From Ensifer sp. IC3342 (GTDB lineage Bacteria > Pseudomonadota > Alphaproteobacteria > Rhizobiales > Rhizobiaceae), in NCBI RefSeq assembly GCF_020193655.1, contig NZ_JADYVE010000018.1, positions 24,347-88,346 of the forward strand: 64,000 nt of DNA, written 5' to 3'. The translations under genes and the position numbers were made by a program. This document shows positions 17,044 to 25,398 of the stretch, in pieces. A model generated the notes under the pieces. The model saw only the letters and a program-made list of their open reading frames with translations. It was not told where the DNA came from and did not search any database. The first letter of the stretch is position 1. Every line of letters starts with the position of its first letter.

Positions 17044-17882
17044 CCGCGACAACAGCGCGCCGGCTTAACGCCATCGGCCTCATTATCACTGTCATAACCG
17101 TCTTCTGCGCTATCATCTGGGCGTTTCCCCTCTACTGGGCTGTGATTTCGTCACTGAAACCTGAGCACGAAGTCGTCAGGCCCTATATCGAGCTCTGGCC
17201 CGAGACTTTCACCGTTTCGCACTATGTGTTCGCCTTGACTGAGACAGAGATCGGGCGGTGGTATGTCAATTCCATTCTCACGGCGATAGCCGTCACGGTG
17301 CTGACTGTCAGTTCGTCACTGTTCTGCGGCTACGCCATCTCGCAGCTGAACTTTCCGTTTCGGAATGTCTTGTGGTGGCTAATCTTGGCGAGCTTCATGG
17401 TCCCCATGCAGACCCTGATCGTGAACCACTTCGAATTGGTGGCCGGTCTTGGCCTAATCAATACCTGGAGTGGGATCGTGCTCCCGCAGCTCATTCATCC
17501 CGTCATCATCATCGTCTACAAGCAATTCTTTGACGGCGTGCCGAAGGATTTTCGCGAGGCCGCGGTTATGGACAATGCGTCTGAATGGCGGATTTTAACC
17601 AAGGTCTATATTCCTATGAACTGGGGTGTGACAACGGCGCTCTCGATCGTCTGCTTCATCTGGTCCTGGAACTCGTTCTTGTGGCCATTCCTTGCGGTGA
17701 CCAAGACTGACATGATGACGATTACTGTGGGGATCACGCAGGTGAACGATGCCTTCGGGGTCTATTATGCAAGGCAGCTTACTGCGGCGGTTCTCGCCGG
17801 CCTTCCTGTGGCGATGGCTTACCTAATCTTTCAGCGGCGCGTCACTGAAGCGATCACACTGTCAGCGGGTATTAAAGGCTAG
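17040..17882 (+). CDS. Sugar ABC permease, MalG type
   Basis: 280 residues with six membrane segments and the EAA loop VPKDFREAAVMDNASEWRIL. The ATG overlaps the preceding stop by four bases. Typical MalG features are AFPLYWAVISSLKP near the N-terminus and FIWSWNSFLWPFL late in the protein. It ends the operon; a strong inverted repeat follows, and the matching ATPase gene is encoded convergently. Confidence 0.88.
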   Translation: MTATTARRLNAIGLIITVITVFCAIIWAFPLYWAVISSLKPEHEVVRPYIELWPETFTVSHYVFALTETEIGRWYVNSILTAIAVTVLTVSSSLFCGYAISQLNFPFRNVLWWLILASFMVPMQTLIVNHFELVAGLGLINTWSGIVLPQLIHPVIIIVYKQFFDGVPKDFREAAVMDNASEWRILTKVYIPMNWGVTTALSIVCFIWSWNSFLWPFLAVTKTDMMTITVGITQVNDAFGVYYARQLTAAVLAGLPVAMAYLIFQRRVTEAITLSAGIKG

Positions 17883-17909
17883 AACGTTATTCTCCGGCTG
17901 GCGCTTGCA

Positions 17910-17939
17910 CGGACCTCCGATTTAGTGATTGGAGGTCCG
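17910..17939. terminator. Bidirectional terminator-like hairpin
   Basis: CGGACCTCC at 17910-17918 pairs perfectly with GGAGGTCCG at 17931-17939 around a 12-base AT-rich loop. It lies in the 74-base gap between convergent genes (permease and ATPase). No long T-run follows on either strand. Confidence 0.65.
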
Positions 17940-17956
17940 CTGTATTTGGACGCGTA

Positions 17957-19042
17957 TCAGATTGCTTGATAGGATTTCCCGTCCGCATCAAAGAGGTGAA
18001 CGGCCAGAGGGTCGAGTCCTACGCGCACGCGATCTCCCGGACGGACTTCGGAACGCCCCCCATCCTGAGCGATAAGCTGTGAACCGTCCTCAAGCGTGCA
18101 ATATGCTAGCGTCCGCTCGCCGAGTTGCTCGACGACGCCAACCTGTGCCTCGATCGAGGGACGAGAGGGATCGTTTTCGCCAGTCATGATCCGGACCGCC
18201 TCTGGCCGTATGCCAAGATCGAACCTGCCTGGCGCGGGCACAGGGGCCTCAATCTCGAGTTCGAACCCGTTCCCGAACCTGATGGGTGTCCGCCCTGGAC
18301 GGATGACATCGACCGAAAGGAAATTCATTCCTGGGCTTCCGATGAAACCTGCGACGAAGCGGGACGCGGGTTTGAGGTAAACCTCCATTGGTGTCCCGAT
18401 CTGCTCAATCTTGCATTGGTTGAGCACAACGATCCGATCTGCCAGCGTCATCGCCTCCGTCTGGTCGTGCGTGACATAGATCATCGTAGACTTCATCCGC
18501 TGGTGAAGTTGCGCCAGTTCGACGCGCGTCCTCACGCGCAGCGCGGCATCGAGGTTCGACAGAGGTTCGTCGAAAAGGAACGCCTTTGGCTCCTTCACGA
18601 TCGCACGCCCTATGGCGACGCGCTGCCTTTGGCCACCAGATAGCTGCGCGGGTTTGCGAGAAAGCAGGTTTTCCATCTCGAGCATCCGCGCTGCCGTCAA
18701 GACCCGCGTCTCGATCTCCGCTGCCGGAAGCCCGATGTTCTCAAGCCCGAATGCCATGTTGTCCCGCACCGACATGTGCGGATAAAGCGCGTAGTTCTGG
18801 AAAACCATCGCTACGTTGCGCTGGCCGGGCGGCAGGGCTTCGCTGCGCATGCCGCCGATCGTCAGAGAGCCGGAGTCGATTGTCTCCAGACCGGCGATCA
18901 TCCGAAGGAGCGTTGATTTTCCCGACCCCGATGGTCCCAGAAACACCATCAGTTCGCCGGCGTTCACCGTCAGGGATATGTTGCTGATCACCGATACCGA
19001 GCCGAAGCTCTTGGAAACGTTCTCCAGACGAATTTCCGCCAT
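17957..19042 (-). CDS. Sugar ABC transporter ATP-binding protein (UgpC/MsmK type)
   Basis: 361 residues. Walker A GPSGSGKST is at ~36-44, the Q-loop is VFQNYALYPHMSV, the signature is LSGGQRQRVAIGRA, Walker B is AFLFDEPLSNLD, and the H-loop is YVTHDQTEAM. The C-terminal ~120 residues are the TOBE/regulatory domain of CUT1-type ATPases (FDLGIRPEAVRIM). It is encoded convergently with the binding protein and permeases, so it has its own promoter. It may energise this importer and possibly others, as MsmK-like ATPases can. Confidence 0.9.
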   Translation of the reverse strand: MAEIRLENVSKSFGSVSVISNISLTVNAGELMVFLGPSGSGKSTLLRMIAGLETIDSGSLTIGGMRSEALPPGQRNVAMVFQNYALYPHMSVRDNMAFGLENIGLPAAEIETRVLTAARMLEMENLLSRKPAQLSGGQRQRVAIGRAIVKEPKAFLFDEPLSNLDAALRVRTRVELAQLHQRMKSTMIYVTHDQTEAMTLADRIVVLNQCKIEQIGTPMEVYLKPASRFVAGFIGSPGMNFLSVDVIRPGRTPIRFGNGFELEIEAPVPAPGRFDLGIRPEAVRIMTGENDPSRPSIEAQVGVVEQLGERTLAYCTLEDGSQLIAQDGGRSEVRPGDRVRVGLDPLAVHLFDADGKSYQAI

Positions 19043-19692
19043 GTATTCCTCCCAAATGTCTGCATCATTCTTTCCGGTATGTATCGGAAGTCAAGATATC
19101 GTCTCCAACAAACGCCAGGCGGCGAGCACACAAATGTGGAACCAACGTAAGGGAGAACACCTCGGCCGATGTCTCCCGTTGGCGGTTCCTGGCGTGGCCG
19201 CTGGCTAAGCGTACCGACGGCTTTTATAAGCTCGGGCAGGTGGTGTGGACGACCGAAATGGGGCGCACAGCGGTCGTTCGTGAAGCGTGCCGGCAACGAC
19301 TGGACCGGGTGGACTGCGGAAGTTCGAGCGAACGAGCGAATCGGCCGCTAAGCGGGACCTTTCGGCCATTCGTGCCGGCCCGTACTAGCTCGCGGTGGCG
19401 GCGGGGCGTGGCCGACGCGCGGGCACATCCACGCGGTCGTCAGGACGCCGAATGGCAACGACTACGGCAAGGACTTGCTGCGCCAGCACCACGAAGCACA
19501 CGCCCATGATCCAGGGCACGGCCACCGCCAACCCTTCGGAATAAGAGTGGCTCGACATCGTACGCAAAGGCTCAACGAAACATGAACTTCCGAGTCGGAA
19601 CGCTTGAGAGGGAAGAGGATTCCAATTGACTATTCGGGGTTAACGTGTCGCGTCCCCTCGACGTGGCTCCCTCGCATGTCCCGCCAACTGCT
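19043..19692. other. Gene-poor spacer with possible fragments
   Basis: There is no convincing complete gene. On the plus strand near 19419-19500 a frame reads GHIHAVVRTPNGNDYGKDLL, which has the look of real protein but no start, suggesting the tail of a decayed gene. On the minus strand a 57-residue frame overlaps it (listed separately). The rest shows nothing recognisable. Confidence 0.4.
19385..19558 (-). CDS. Possible small membrane protein
   Basis: 57 residues from the ATG complementary to 19556-19558: MSSHSYSEG, then one hydrophobic segment (LAVAVPWIMGVCFVVLAQQV) and a basic proline-rich tail. There is no clear ribosome site. A gene-like frame on the opposite strand competes for the same DNA, so only one can be real. 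Family not recognised. Confidence 0.25.
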   Translation of the reverse strand: MSSHSYSEGLAVAVPWIMGVCFVVLAQQVLAVVVAIRRPDDRVDVPARRPRPAATAS

Positions 19693-20376
19693 TCAATTGC
19701 TCGGCTTCCCCGCACTGCAATGCTGCTGGATGAAGTCCGACAGGAAGGTTGAAGCGTGAACGCACCTCCGATGCACAGCGATCGCCTGAGGCACTTTCGA
19801 GAATGTCCCCTCAACAACGCGGAAACCTGGATTCTCTTCGCAGAAACGTGACAGGGACTCGGTCAAGCCCGCAGCCGCATCGCACTGGGAGGATACAAGC
19901 ATGTCCAGGGCGGATGCGGGATTTTCGGTATGGAGGAGGATTGCATTTCTAATCTGTCGCTCAAGCTGCTTTGTATACGCAGCGGTTCTGGCGGCGGCAA
20001 TGCGCACCCCTTCGACGTCAACATGCTCCACGCTGCCTAGCGGGCTACTGTCCGACACCAGAAAGCTGGCGGTCACCGTGGTATAGGGGGGCGAGAAGGA
20101 GAACCTGTCGGCACGTGACGGATCGGAAGCAATGAACGCAACGTCCCACTCGTTGCCTTCGGCAGCCGCAAGAATGTCAGCGGCCGATCCGTATCGAACC
20201 AGCGACAAACTGCAGTCGAGTTCTGCCGCAAGTGCGATCGCGATCTGCGCGCTCGGCCCTGTTAGAACGCCTGTCACTGGATCGAGTTGGACAAGTGCGG
20301 CATTCGACATGTTGACCGCCGCTCTGATGACTCCCGTCGGTGCGATTTCGGTGAGGAGTTCATCACGTTCCGGCAT
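19693..20376 (-). CDS. Solute-binding-protein-like protein without signal peptide
   Basis: 227 residues from the ATG at 20376, with AAGGAG about 10 bases upstream. It has family 3 binding-protein character (DPVTGVLTGPSAQIAIALAA; AAEGNEWDVAFIASDPSRAD; FSFSPPYTTVTASFLV), but the protein begins MPERDELLTEIAPTG with no Sec signal or lipobox. It is therefore probably cytoplasmic. Its start overlaps the aldolase gene by 14 bases, so it is the last gene of the aromatic operon. It may bind a pathway intermediate as a sensor or chaperone, or be a binding protein that lost its export signal. Function not established. Confidence 0.65.
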   Translation of the reverse strand: MPERDELLTEIAPTGVIRAAVNMSNAALVQLDPVTGVLTGPSAQIAIALAAELDCSLSLVRYGSAADILAAAEGNEWDVAFIASDPSRADRFSFSPPYTTVTASFLVSDSSPLGSVEHVDVEGVRIAAARTAAYTKQLERQIRNAILLHTENPASALDMLVSSQCDAAAGLTESLSRFCEENPGFRVVEGTFSKVPQAIAVHRRCVHASTFLSDFIQQHCSAGKPSN

Positions 20377-21154
20377 CGCGGTACGCTCCTTGCGATGCAA
20401 ATCGTGCCGCGAGTGCTTCCGATCCCCTTGCCAGAACAGCGACATCGACACCAACGGCAGTAAATAGTGTTCCCAGTGAGATGCACCGTGCCGCGAACTT
20501 CTCATCCGGGGTAAGAATGCCCGCAGGCTTACCCAACGCTTTCAAGCGTTCAATCGCGTCGACAATTGCATCGACCACTTCCGGGTGGCTCGGTTGGCCC
20601 CTGTGTCCGAAACTCGCTGCTAGGTCTGCCGGTCCTACGAATACCCCATCCACTCCCTCTACCGAGGCAATCGACTCGAGGTTGCCGAGCGCTTCCCGCG
20701 TCTCAACTTGCAGCAACAGGCAAATTTCCCGTTCCGCATTTTGCGCATAGTTCGCAACTCGGCCGAAACGAGTGGCGCGCGTCAGGGCAGAAACACCACG
20801 AATTCCATCCGGAGGATATCGCACCGCCGCGACTGCGGCTTTCGCCTCTTCCGCGTTCTGAACGTAGGGAATGAGCAGTGTCTGAACGCCAATATCCAGG
20901 AAACGTTTGATGAGAACGGGGTCGTTGATGGCCGGGCGGACGACTGGGGAAACGTCGTATGGTGCGACCGCTTGCAATTGTGGCAGGACGGTCAGAACGT
21001 CACCCGGAGAATGTTCCGTGTCGAACAGGAGCCAATCGAAACCTGAAGGCGCGACGATTTCCGCGGCGTAGTTTCCCGGCAGGCCACACCACAGGCCGAT
21101 CTGACTTTGACCAGCAAGAAGCTTCTGCTTGAACCGATTGACAGGATGTTCCAT
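20363..21154 (-). CDS. HpcH/HpaI-family class II aldolase
   Basis: 263 residues. This family splits 4-hydroxy-2-oxo acids into pyruvate (or similar) and an aldehyde, using a divalent metal. Marks are GLWCGLPGNYAAEIVAPSGF, WLLFDTEHSP, LIPYVQNAEEAKAAV, RGVSALTRATRFGR and the metal-binding part LLLQVETREAL and VFVGPADLAASFGHRG. In the homoprotocatechuate pathway HpaI acts right after the hydratase HpaH, whose homologue is the next gene upstream (9 bases apart). The true substrate depends on the unusual ring-cleavage enzyme of this operon. Confidence 0.85.
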   Translation of the reverse strand: MEHPVNRFKQKLLAGQSQIGLWCGLPGNYAAEIVAPSGFDWLLFDTEHSPGDVLTVLPQLQAVAPYDVSPVVRPAINDPVLIKRFLDIGVQTLLIPYVQNAEEAKAAVAAVRYPPDGIRGVSALTRATRFGRVANYAQNAEREICLLLQVETREALGNLESIASVEGVDGVFVGPADLAASFGHRGQPSHPEVVDAIVDAIERLKALGKPAGILTPDEKFAARCISLGTLFTAVGVDVAVLARGSEALAARFASQGAYRDAGT

Positions 21155-21162
21155 CTAGCACC

Positions 21163-21945
21163 TCACACGAACGACACGCCGATGGAGCCAACAGGGCCAT
21201 AGTCGGCCTGAATGACATCACCTTTCGCGATATCGACAGGACGCGTGAAGGAGCCGGCCAGGACTATTTGTCCCTTCCTCAGACCACCGCCCACAGCATG
21301 AAGTTTGTTGACCAGCCACGCGATGCCGGCTGCCGGATGTCCCATGATCGCCGCCGACACGCCCGACTCCTCGATGATGCCGTTCTTGGAAAGAGTCGCT
21401 CCGACCCAACGGATATCAATGTCCATCGGGCGAATTATACGGCCGCCAACGACGAGGGCGCCGAAAGCCGCGTTGTCCGCAATGGTATCGGTGATCGCTC
21501 GAGGGACTTCGGTCCGGTAGTCGATAATCTCGAGCGCCGGGACAACGAACTCGGTCGCACGCATGACGTCATAGATCCTGGTGCCGGGCCCGACGAGATC
21601 CTCACCCATAACAAAGGCCAGCTCGACCTCGAGGCGCGGCTTGATAAACAAGTCAGCCCTGATCTGCGCTCCGTCGTTGTAAAGCGCATCGTCAAGAATG
21701 CAGCCGTAGTCCGGCTCCGTCATCTTCGAAGCCATCTGCATTGCGCGTGACGTCAGGCCAATCTTATGCCCGACGATCCGTGCGCCCTTGGCTACCCTCG
21801 CCTCCGCCCACAACGCCTGAATTCGGTAGGCGTCCTCGAGTGCGAGGTTCGGGTAGGTCTCGCTAGGCTGTGTGATCGGCTTGCGCTCGATTTCAGCTTT
21901 GAGCAGCGCGTCTGCCGCGGCCCGGCGTTCTTCTTCGGTGATCAT
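21163..21945 (-). CDS. HpaH/MhpD-family 2-oxo-alkenoate hydratase
   Basis: 260 residues, about the family length. HpaH hydrates 2-oxohept-4-ene-1,7-dioate to the 4-hydroxy compound. Marks are KIGLTSRAMQ, MTEPDYGCILDD, PRLEVELAFVMGEDL (metal-binding Glu pair) and the C-terminal VLAGSFTRPVDIAKGDVIQA. It lies 9 bases upstream of the aldolase gene and 24 bases downstream of the dioxygenase gene, so the three enzymes are one transcript. No fumarylacetoacetase-like HpaG decarboxylase is present in the window. Confidence 0.85.
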   Translation of the reverse strand: MITEEERRAAADALLKAEIERKPITQPSETYPNLALEDAYRIQALWAEARVAKGARIVGHKIGLTSRAMQMASKMTEPDYGCILDDALYNDGAQIRADLFIKPRLEVELAFVMGEDLVGPGTRIYDVMRATEFVVPALEIIDYRTEVPRAITDTIADNAAFGALVVGGRIIRPMDIDIRWVGATLSKNGIIEESGVSAAIMGHPAAGIAWLVNKLHAVGGGLRKGQIVLAGSFTRPVDIAKGDVIQADYGPVGSIGVSFV

Positions 21946-21969
21946 ATCGTTTGCTCTGCTGATCGTGAT

Positions 21970-22863
21970 TTATTTGATCGGGGGACGCGGCAAAACGGCT
22001 TCGCCGGGCTCCATGACATAGGTGTAGTCGAGCGAGAACCACGGACCAGGAATATCCGCTTCGGTCGGATGGGGCTCCTCATGACGAATGAAGTCGCCGG
22101 TCAGCGCTGCCGTGACACCGAACTGAACATCGGAGTCGATGTTCGGATCGCTGGGATCGAAGACCTGGGAAATCAGCGTCTTGTATCCATGCTTGAAGAT
22201 CAGTGCGTGCAGGTGCGCTGGTCGGTACGGATGGCGTCCCTGAGCTTTGAGCAGGCGTCCGACCACGCCATCGACCGGTATCGGATACCCGACCATCTTG
22301 ACGGTCCTGAACCAGAACCGACCTTGCTCGTCGGTCATGAATTTTCCGCGCAAGTTCATCTCGGCCTGGTCCGGGTCCTGGTTTTCATAAAGACCGACGG
22401 GAGATGCATGCCACACATCCACTTCGGCGCCGGCAATTGGCTTACCGTCGCGGTCAACGACCTTGGCATGCACGAACAAGGGGGTGCCCGGCGTCTCGGA
22501 TCGGATGATCGTCCCGCCATTTTCAACTCGCGGAGAGTTGAGGCGCCAGAATGGGCCCAACAGCGACTGGGAGGTCTCAGTCTGTCCTCTGTCGCCATTG
22601 TTCAGCAGGCAGACAAGTGAAGACACGCCAAGAGAACCGGCCATCAGCACAAACTCGTTGTGGTGATCAGTATGCAGCTTCCCGATCTCATTCAGCATGG
22701 CTGTCGCCTCCCGAAACTCGACCTCCGTCAGTCGAACCTCGCGCACGAAGGCATGAAGATGCTTGACCATCGCCACGAGGATTTCTCGCAGGCGGGGGTC
22801 GTCAGTGCGATCCATCACAGCGAGGACGGCTGGTGTCAGATCGCTTTCAGTTTTGATCACCAT
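21970..22863 (-). CDS. Intradiol ring-cleavage dioxygenase (hydroxyquinol 1,2-dioxygenase-like)
   Basis: 297 residues from the ATG at 22863, preceded by GGGAGG; a start 33 bases upstream lacks a ribosome site. The N-terminal helical linker domain (LREILVAMVKHLHAFVREVR) and the LLGPFWRLNSP motif place it with hydroxyquinol/chlorocatechol-type enzymes. The four Fe(III) ligands can be located: Tyr ~159 in GLYENQD, Tyr ~193 in GYPIP, and His ~217 and ~219 in RPAHLHA. It would open a catechol or hydroxyquinol ring between the hydroxyls. It is the first gene of a minus-strand operon with HpaH- and HpaI-like enzymes, an odd partnership because those normally follow extradiol cleavage. The promoter overlaps a GntR-type palindrome. 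Confidence 0.88.
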   Translation of the reverse strand: MVIKTESDLTPAVLAVMDRTDDPRLREILVAMVKHLHAFVREVRLTEVEFREATAMLNEIGKLHTDHHNEFVLMAGSLGVSSLVCLLNNGDRGQTETSQSLLGPFWRLNSPRVENGGTIIRSETPGTPLFVHAKVVDRDGKPIAGAEVDVWHASPVGLYENQDPDQAEMNLRGKFMTDEQGRFWFRTVKMVGYPIPVDGVVGRLLKAQGRHPYRPAHLHALIFKHGYKTLISQVFDPSDPNIDSDVQFGVTAALTGDFIRHEEPHPTEADIPGPWFSLDYTYVMEPGEAVLPRPPIK

Positions 22864-22886
22864 GTGGGCTACCTCCCGATTTCCCC

Positions 22887-22915
22887 GACTATCCAAATAA
22901 TCGATTATCTGTCAA
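22887..22915 (-). promoter_or_regulatory. Promoter and GntR operator for the dioxygenase operon
   Basis: On the minus strand TTGACA (22915-22910) is followed, 17 bases on, by ATAGTC as a possible -10. Between them lies the perfect 12-base palindrome ATAATCGATTAT (22897-22908). A matching site lies in the promoter of the divergent gntR gene. Repression by occupying the -35/-10 spacer is the natural reading. Confidence 0.6.
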
Positions 22916-23050
22916 GGCCGCCGTGCATTCTTGCGGCGCCAATAAGCCGAGAGAAACAGGATAGCGGCATGACATGCATTGATTTTATTAGATATTATTT
23001 GCACAAAGGGAGCTAAGGCTTGCTTTTTTGCAGATTTCAGCGCGCTCCTG

Positions 23051-23090
23051 TTGACAGAAATAATCGTTTATCATATCCATCATCGATAAT
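23051..23090 (+). promoter_or_regulatory. Promoter and operators for the gntR operon
   Basis: TTGACA at 23051-23056 with a 17-base spacer to TATCCA. The spacer contains ATAATCGTTTAT (23060-23071), one mismatch from the palindrome at 22897. A weaker third copy, ATCATCGATAAT, lies at 23079-23090. The ATG of gntR is at 23117. This supports autoregulation and joint control of the two divergent arms. Confidence 0.6.
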
Positions 23091-23116
23091 TAGTTCGGGG
23101 AGCCTTGGGAGGAACA

Positions 23117-23854
23117 ATGATACCGGATCACGACGGCGCATTTGCTCCGACGACAGAAGATGCTCCATCGTCTTCTGGCTTTCTTGACGACGGCAAAAAC
23201 ACAATCGGGAGCCAGCTTGCATTCCGCCTTCGTGAGGCGATCATCTCCGGCGAGCTTCAGGCCGGCAGCAAGATCAATCTCGACAAGGCGCGCAAGACGT
23301 TCAACGTGAGCCTCAGTCCGCTGCGTGAAGCGTTGGCGCGGCTGATATCGGACGGGCTAGTGGAGTTCGAGGATAATCGCGGCTACCGCGTTTCATCAAT
23401 TTCCCTGGCCAATCTCGAAGAGATCACCAACCTGCGCGAAGAGTTTGAAATCTTCGCGCTTCGCGAGTCCATGCGGCTCGGCGATGTGGAGTGGGAGGGC
23501 AACGTCATGCGCGCGCTGCATCGCCTTAACCGCGCCGAGCGTGACGCGGCACGGCCGGAGACACTGGAGCGCTGGGAAGAGCTCCACCGCGAATTTCATC
23601 TGACACTCATATCTGGCTGCGGGAAGCCGATCCTGCTCCATTTCTGCAGACTGCTTCTTAATCTCAACGACCGCTACCGACGGGTGTTTCTGACCCGCAC
23701 GTCGGGTGACCGCAACGTCAGCCAGGAGCACAGCGAGATTGCTCAAGGAGCCGTCGCGCGGGATCTGGACTATTCGTGCGACATGTTGCGTCAGCATATT
23801 CACCGCACGGGAACCAATCTGCGCAAACACCTCGCGACAAAGGGAATCCTGTGA
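23117..23854 (+). CDS. GntR-family (FCD-type) regulator
   Basis: 245 residues from ATG 23117, preceded by GGGAGGAACA. The N-terminal winged helix is GSQLAFRLREAIISGELQAG, then FNVSLSPLREALARLISDGL with the wing NRGYRVSSI. The C-terminal FCD ligand-binding domain shows LREEFEIFALRESMRLGD and later HREFHLTLISGCGKPILLHF, with metal-site-type Asp/His positions and HSEIAQGAVARD. It sits between the two catabolic arms and probably senses a cyclic-acid or aromatic intermediate. It is translationally coupled to the next gene (GTGATG overlap). Confidence 0.85.
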   Translation: MIPDHDGAFAPTTEDAPSSSGFLDDGKNTIGSQLAFRLREAIISGELQAGSKINLDKARKTFNVSLSPLREALARLISDGLVEFEDNRGYRVSSISLANLEEITNLREEFEIFALRESMRLGDVEWEGNVMRALHRLNRAERDAARPETLERWEELHREFHLTLISGCGKPILLHFCRLLLNLNDRYRRVFLTRTSGDRNVSQEHSEIAQGAVARDLDYSCDMLRQHIHRTGTNLRKHLATKGIL

Positions 23855-24675
23855 TGACCGTCGCGACGCCAAGACCGGGACTTGAGCTGGGCGTGGCGCA
23901 TTTTTCATCCATCGCGCTGCCGCCCAAGGAATTCGCCGTGATAGCTGCTCGGGCGGGTTTTGCGTCGATAGGTCTGCGTCTGCACCCTGCCTTTCCCGGA
24001 GCCCCTTTCTACGAGTTGCCGGTGGGCAGCCAGAGTGCCCAGGAGTTCAAGACAGTTGCCGATGGCGAAGGCATCAAGGTGCTCGATATCGAGTTCTTCG
24101 TGATCGACGGGAGCTTCGTTGCGGCCTCCCATGAGGCGACCGTGGCAGCCGCTGCGAACATAGGGGCGCGCCGGCTGAGTGTTTGCGGCGATGATCGAGA
24201 CGGCGGCCGTCTTGCCACAAACCTTTCTGAGTTTTGCGCCCTCGCGGCGCGATATGGCATGTCAGTCGACATCGAAAACATGGGCTGGCGGACGGTAAAA
24301 ACCTTTCGCGACAGCGTAGCGGTCGTGAATTCCTGCGGAGCAGAGAACGCCGGTGTCCTTGTTGACGGGATTCACTTCTTCCGAAACGGAGCCTCGATCG
24401 ACGAGCTTCGCGCAAACGCAGGGAAGGTAAAACACGTCCAGCTTTGCGACGTCCGCGGGCCTGCTCCCAAAACATCGGACGCAATGATCGCCGAGGCGAG
24501 AAGCGGCAGGCTCGCTCCTGGAGAAGGCGAATTGCCATTGAAGGACCTCTGGGCGGCAACCGAATACGGCGCTGCTATCTCGGTTGAAGTGCCACTCGTC
24601 GGGCCGGTGGACCCGGAGGCACATCTAAAACATCTGCATGACAGCGCACTGGGGATTTTGAAACCGGATCATTGA
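23854..24675 (+). CDS. AP-endonuclease-2-like TIM-barrel enzyme (possible 3-dehydroshikimate dehydratase)
   Basis: 273 residues; the ATG overlaps the gntR stop. It has sugar-phosphate isomerase/epimerase superfamily character: ELGVAHFSSIALPPKEFAVI, FASIGLRLHPAFPGAPFYEL, VDIENMGW, GVLVDGIHFFRNG, VKHVQLCDVRGPAP and ISVEVPLVG. The acidic and His residues at strand ends (E in DIEFF, E in DIENM, D/H in VDGIHF, H in KHVQLCD, E in VEVPL) fit the metal site. Bacterial 3-dehydroshikimate dehydratases belong to this superfamily. With AroQ and shikimate dehydrogenase-like neighbours, such a role (dehydroshikimate to protocatechuate) is reasonable but unproven; an isomerase or epimerase is the alternative. 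Confidence 0.7.
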   Translation: MTVATPRPGLELGVAHFSSIALPPKEFAVIAARAGFASIGLRLHPAFPGAPFYELPVGSQSAQEFKTVADGEGIKVLDIEFFVIDGSFVAASHEATVAAAANIGARRLSVCGDDRDGGRLATNLSEFCALAARYGMSVDIENMGWRTVKTFRDSVAVVNSCGAENAGVLVDGIHFFRNGASIDELRANAGKVKHVQLCDVRGPAPKTSDAMIAEARSGRLAPGEGELPLKDLWAATEYGAAISVEVPLVGPVDPEAHLKHLHDSALGILKPDH

Positions 24676-24720
24676 TCCGGCGCCGACGCGGCGTACGCCG
24701 GTCGGAGGGAGGAAGTCTAC

Positions 24721-25389
24721 ATGACTTATACGTTTGATTTCGGTGCGGTCCTCGACCGCGCCCCGGAATTGCTATGGGGTTCGCTTGGAACGCTTGGCCT
24801 TGCGTTGGCTGGGATGCTCCTCGCACTCGTCATCGGAATCCTGGGCGTTGTTGCAAGGACTTCCAAGAGCGAGATCACGCGCACTCCCGTCATCGTCTTC
24901 GTCGAGGTCGTGCGTAATACGCCATTCCTGGTGCAGATCTTCTTCATATATTTTGCCCTTCCTCTCATGGGCATCCGCCTCAATCCGACCGTCACGGCGA
25001 TCATTGCCCTCGGCTTCAATGGTGGGGCGTACGCAATCGAGATCATCCGAGGCGGGGTCGAAAGCGTGTCGCGCGGCCAGATCGAGGCAGGTTTCGCACT
25101 TGGTCTGCACAAGGCGGACGTCTTCCGGCTCATCGTGCTCAAGCCGGCGCTGCGGGCGATTTATCCCTCGCTCACAAGCCAGTTCATCATGCTGACACTG
25201 ACAACGTCTGTCTGCACGTCAATCGCCGCCTACGAACTGACCTCGGCCGCTCAGCGCATTGAGTCTGACACCTTCCGCAGCTTCGAAGTCTATTTCACGG
25301 TGACGGCTATCTACCTGGTTATCTCGACGCTGATGATGGGCCTCTTTGCCCTCATTTCTCGCCACTACTTCAACTACCCGACGCGATAG
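24721..25389 (+). CDS. ABC permease, polar amino-acid family (first)
   Basis: 222 residues, His/Glu/Gln/Arg/opine permease family. Segments are LWGSLGTLGLALAGMLLALV, EVVRNTPFLVQIFFIYFALP and the EAA loop VSRGQIEAGFALGLHKADVF. GGAGGGAGG precedes the ATG. It pairs with the next permease, 9 bases downstream. The transporter sits inside a quinate/shikimate-like catabolic locus, so its ligand may be a cyclic acid or an amino-acid conjugate rather than a free amino acid. Confidence 0.87.
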   Translation: MTYTFDFGAVLDRAPELLWGSLGTLGLALAGMLLALVIGILGVVARTSKSEITRTPVIVFVEVVRNTPFLVQIFFIYFALPLMGIRLNPTVTAIIALGFNGGAYAIEIIRGGVESVSRGQIEAGFALGLHKADVFRLIVLKPALRAIYPSLTSQFIMLTLTTSVCTSIAAYELTSAAQRIESDTFRSFEVYFTVTAIYLVISTLMMGLFALISRHYFNYPTR

Positions 25390-25398
25390 GAGGCAGCC

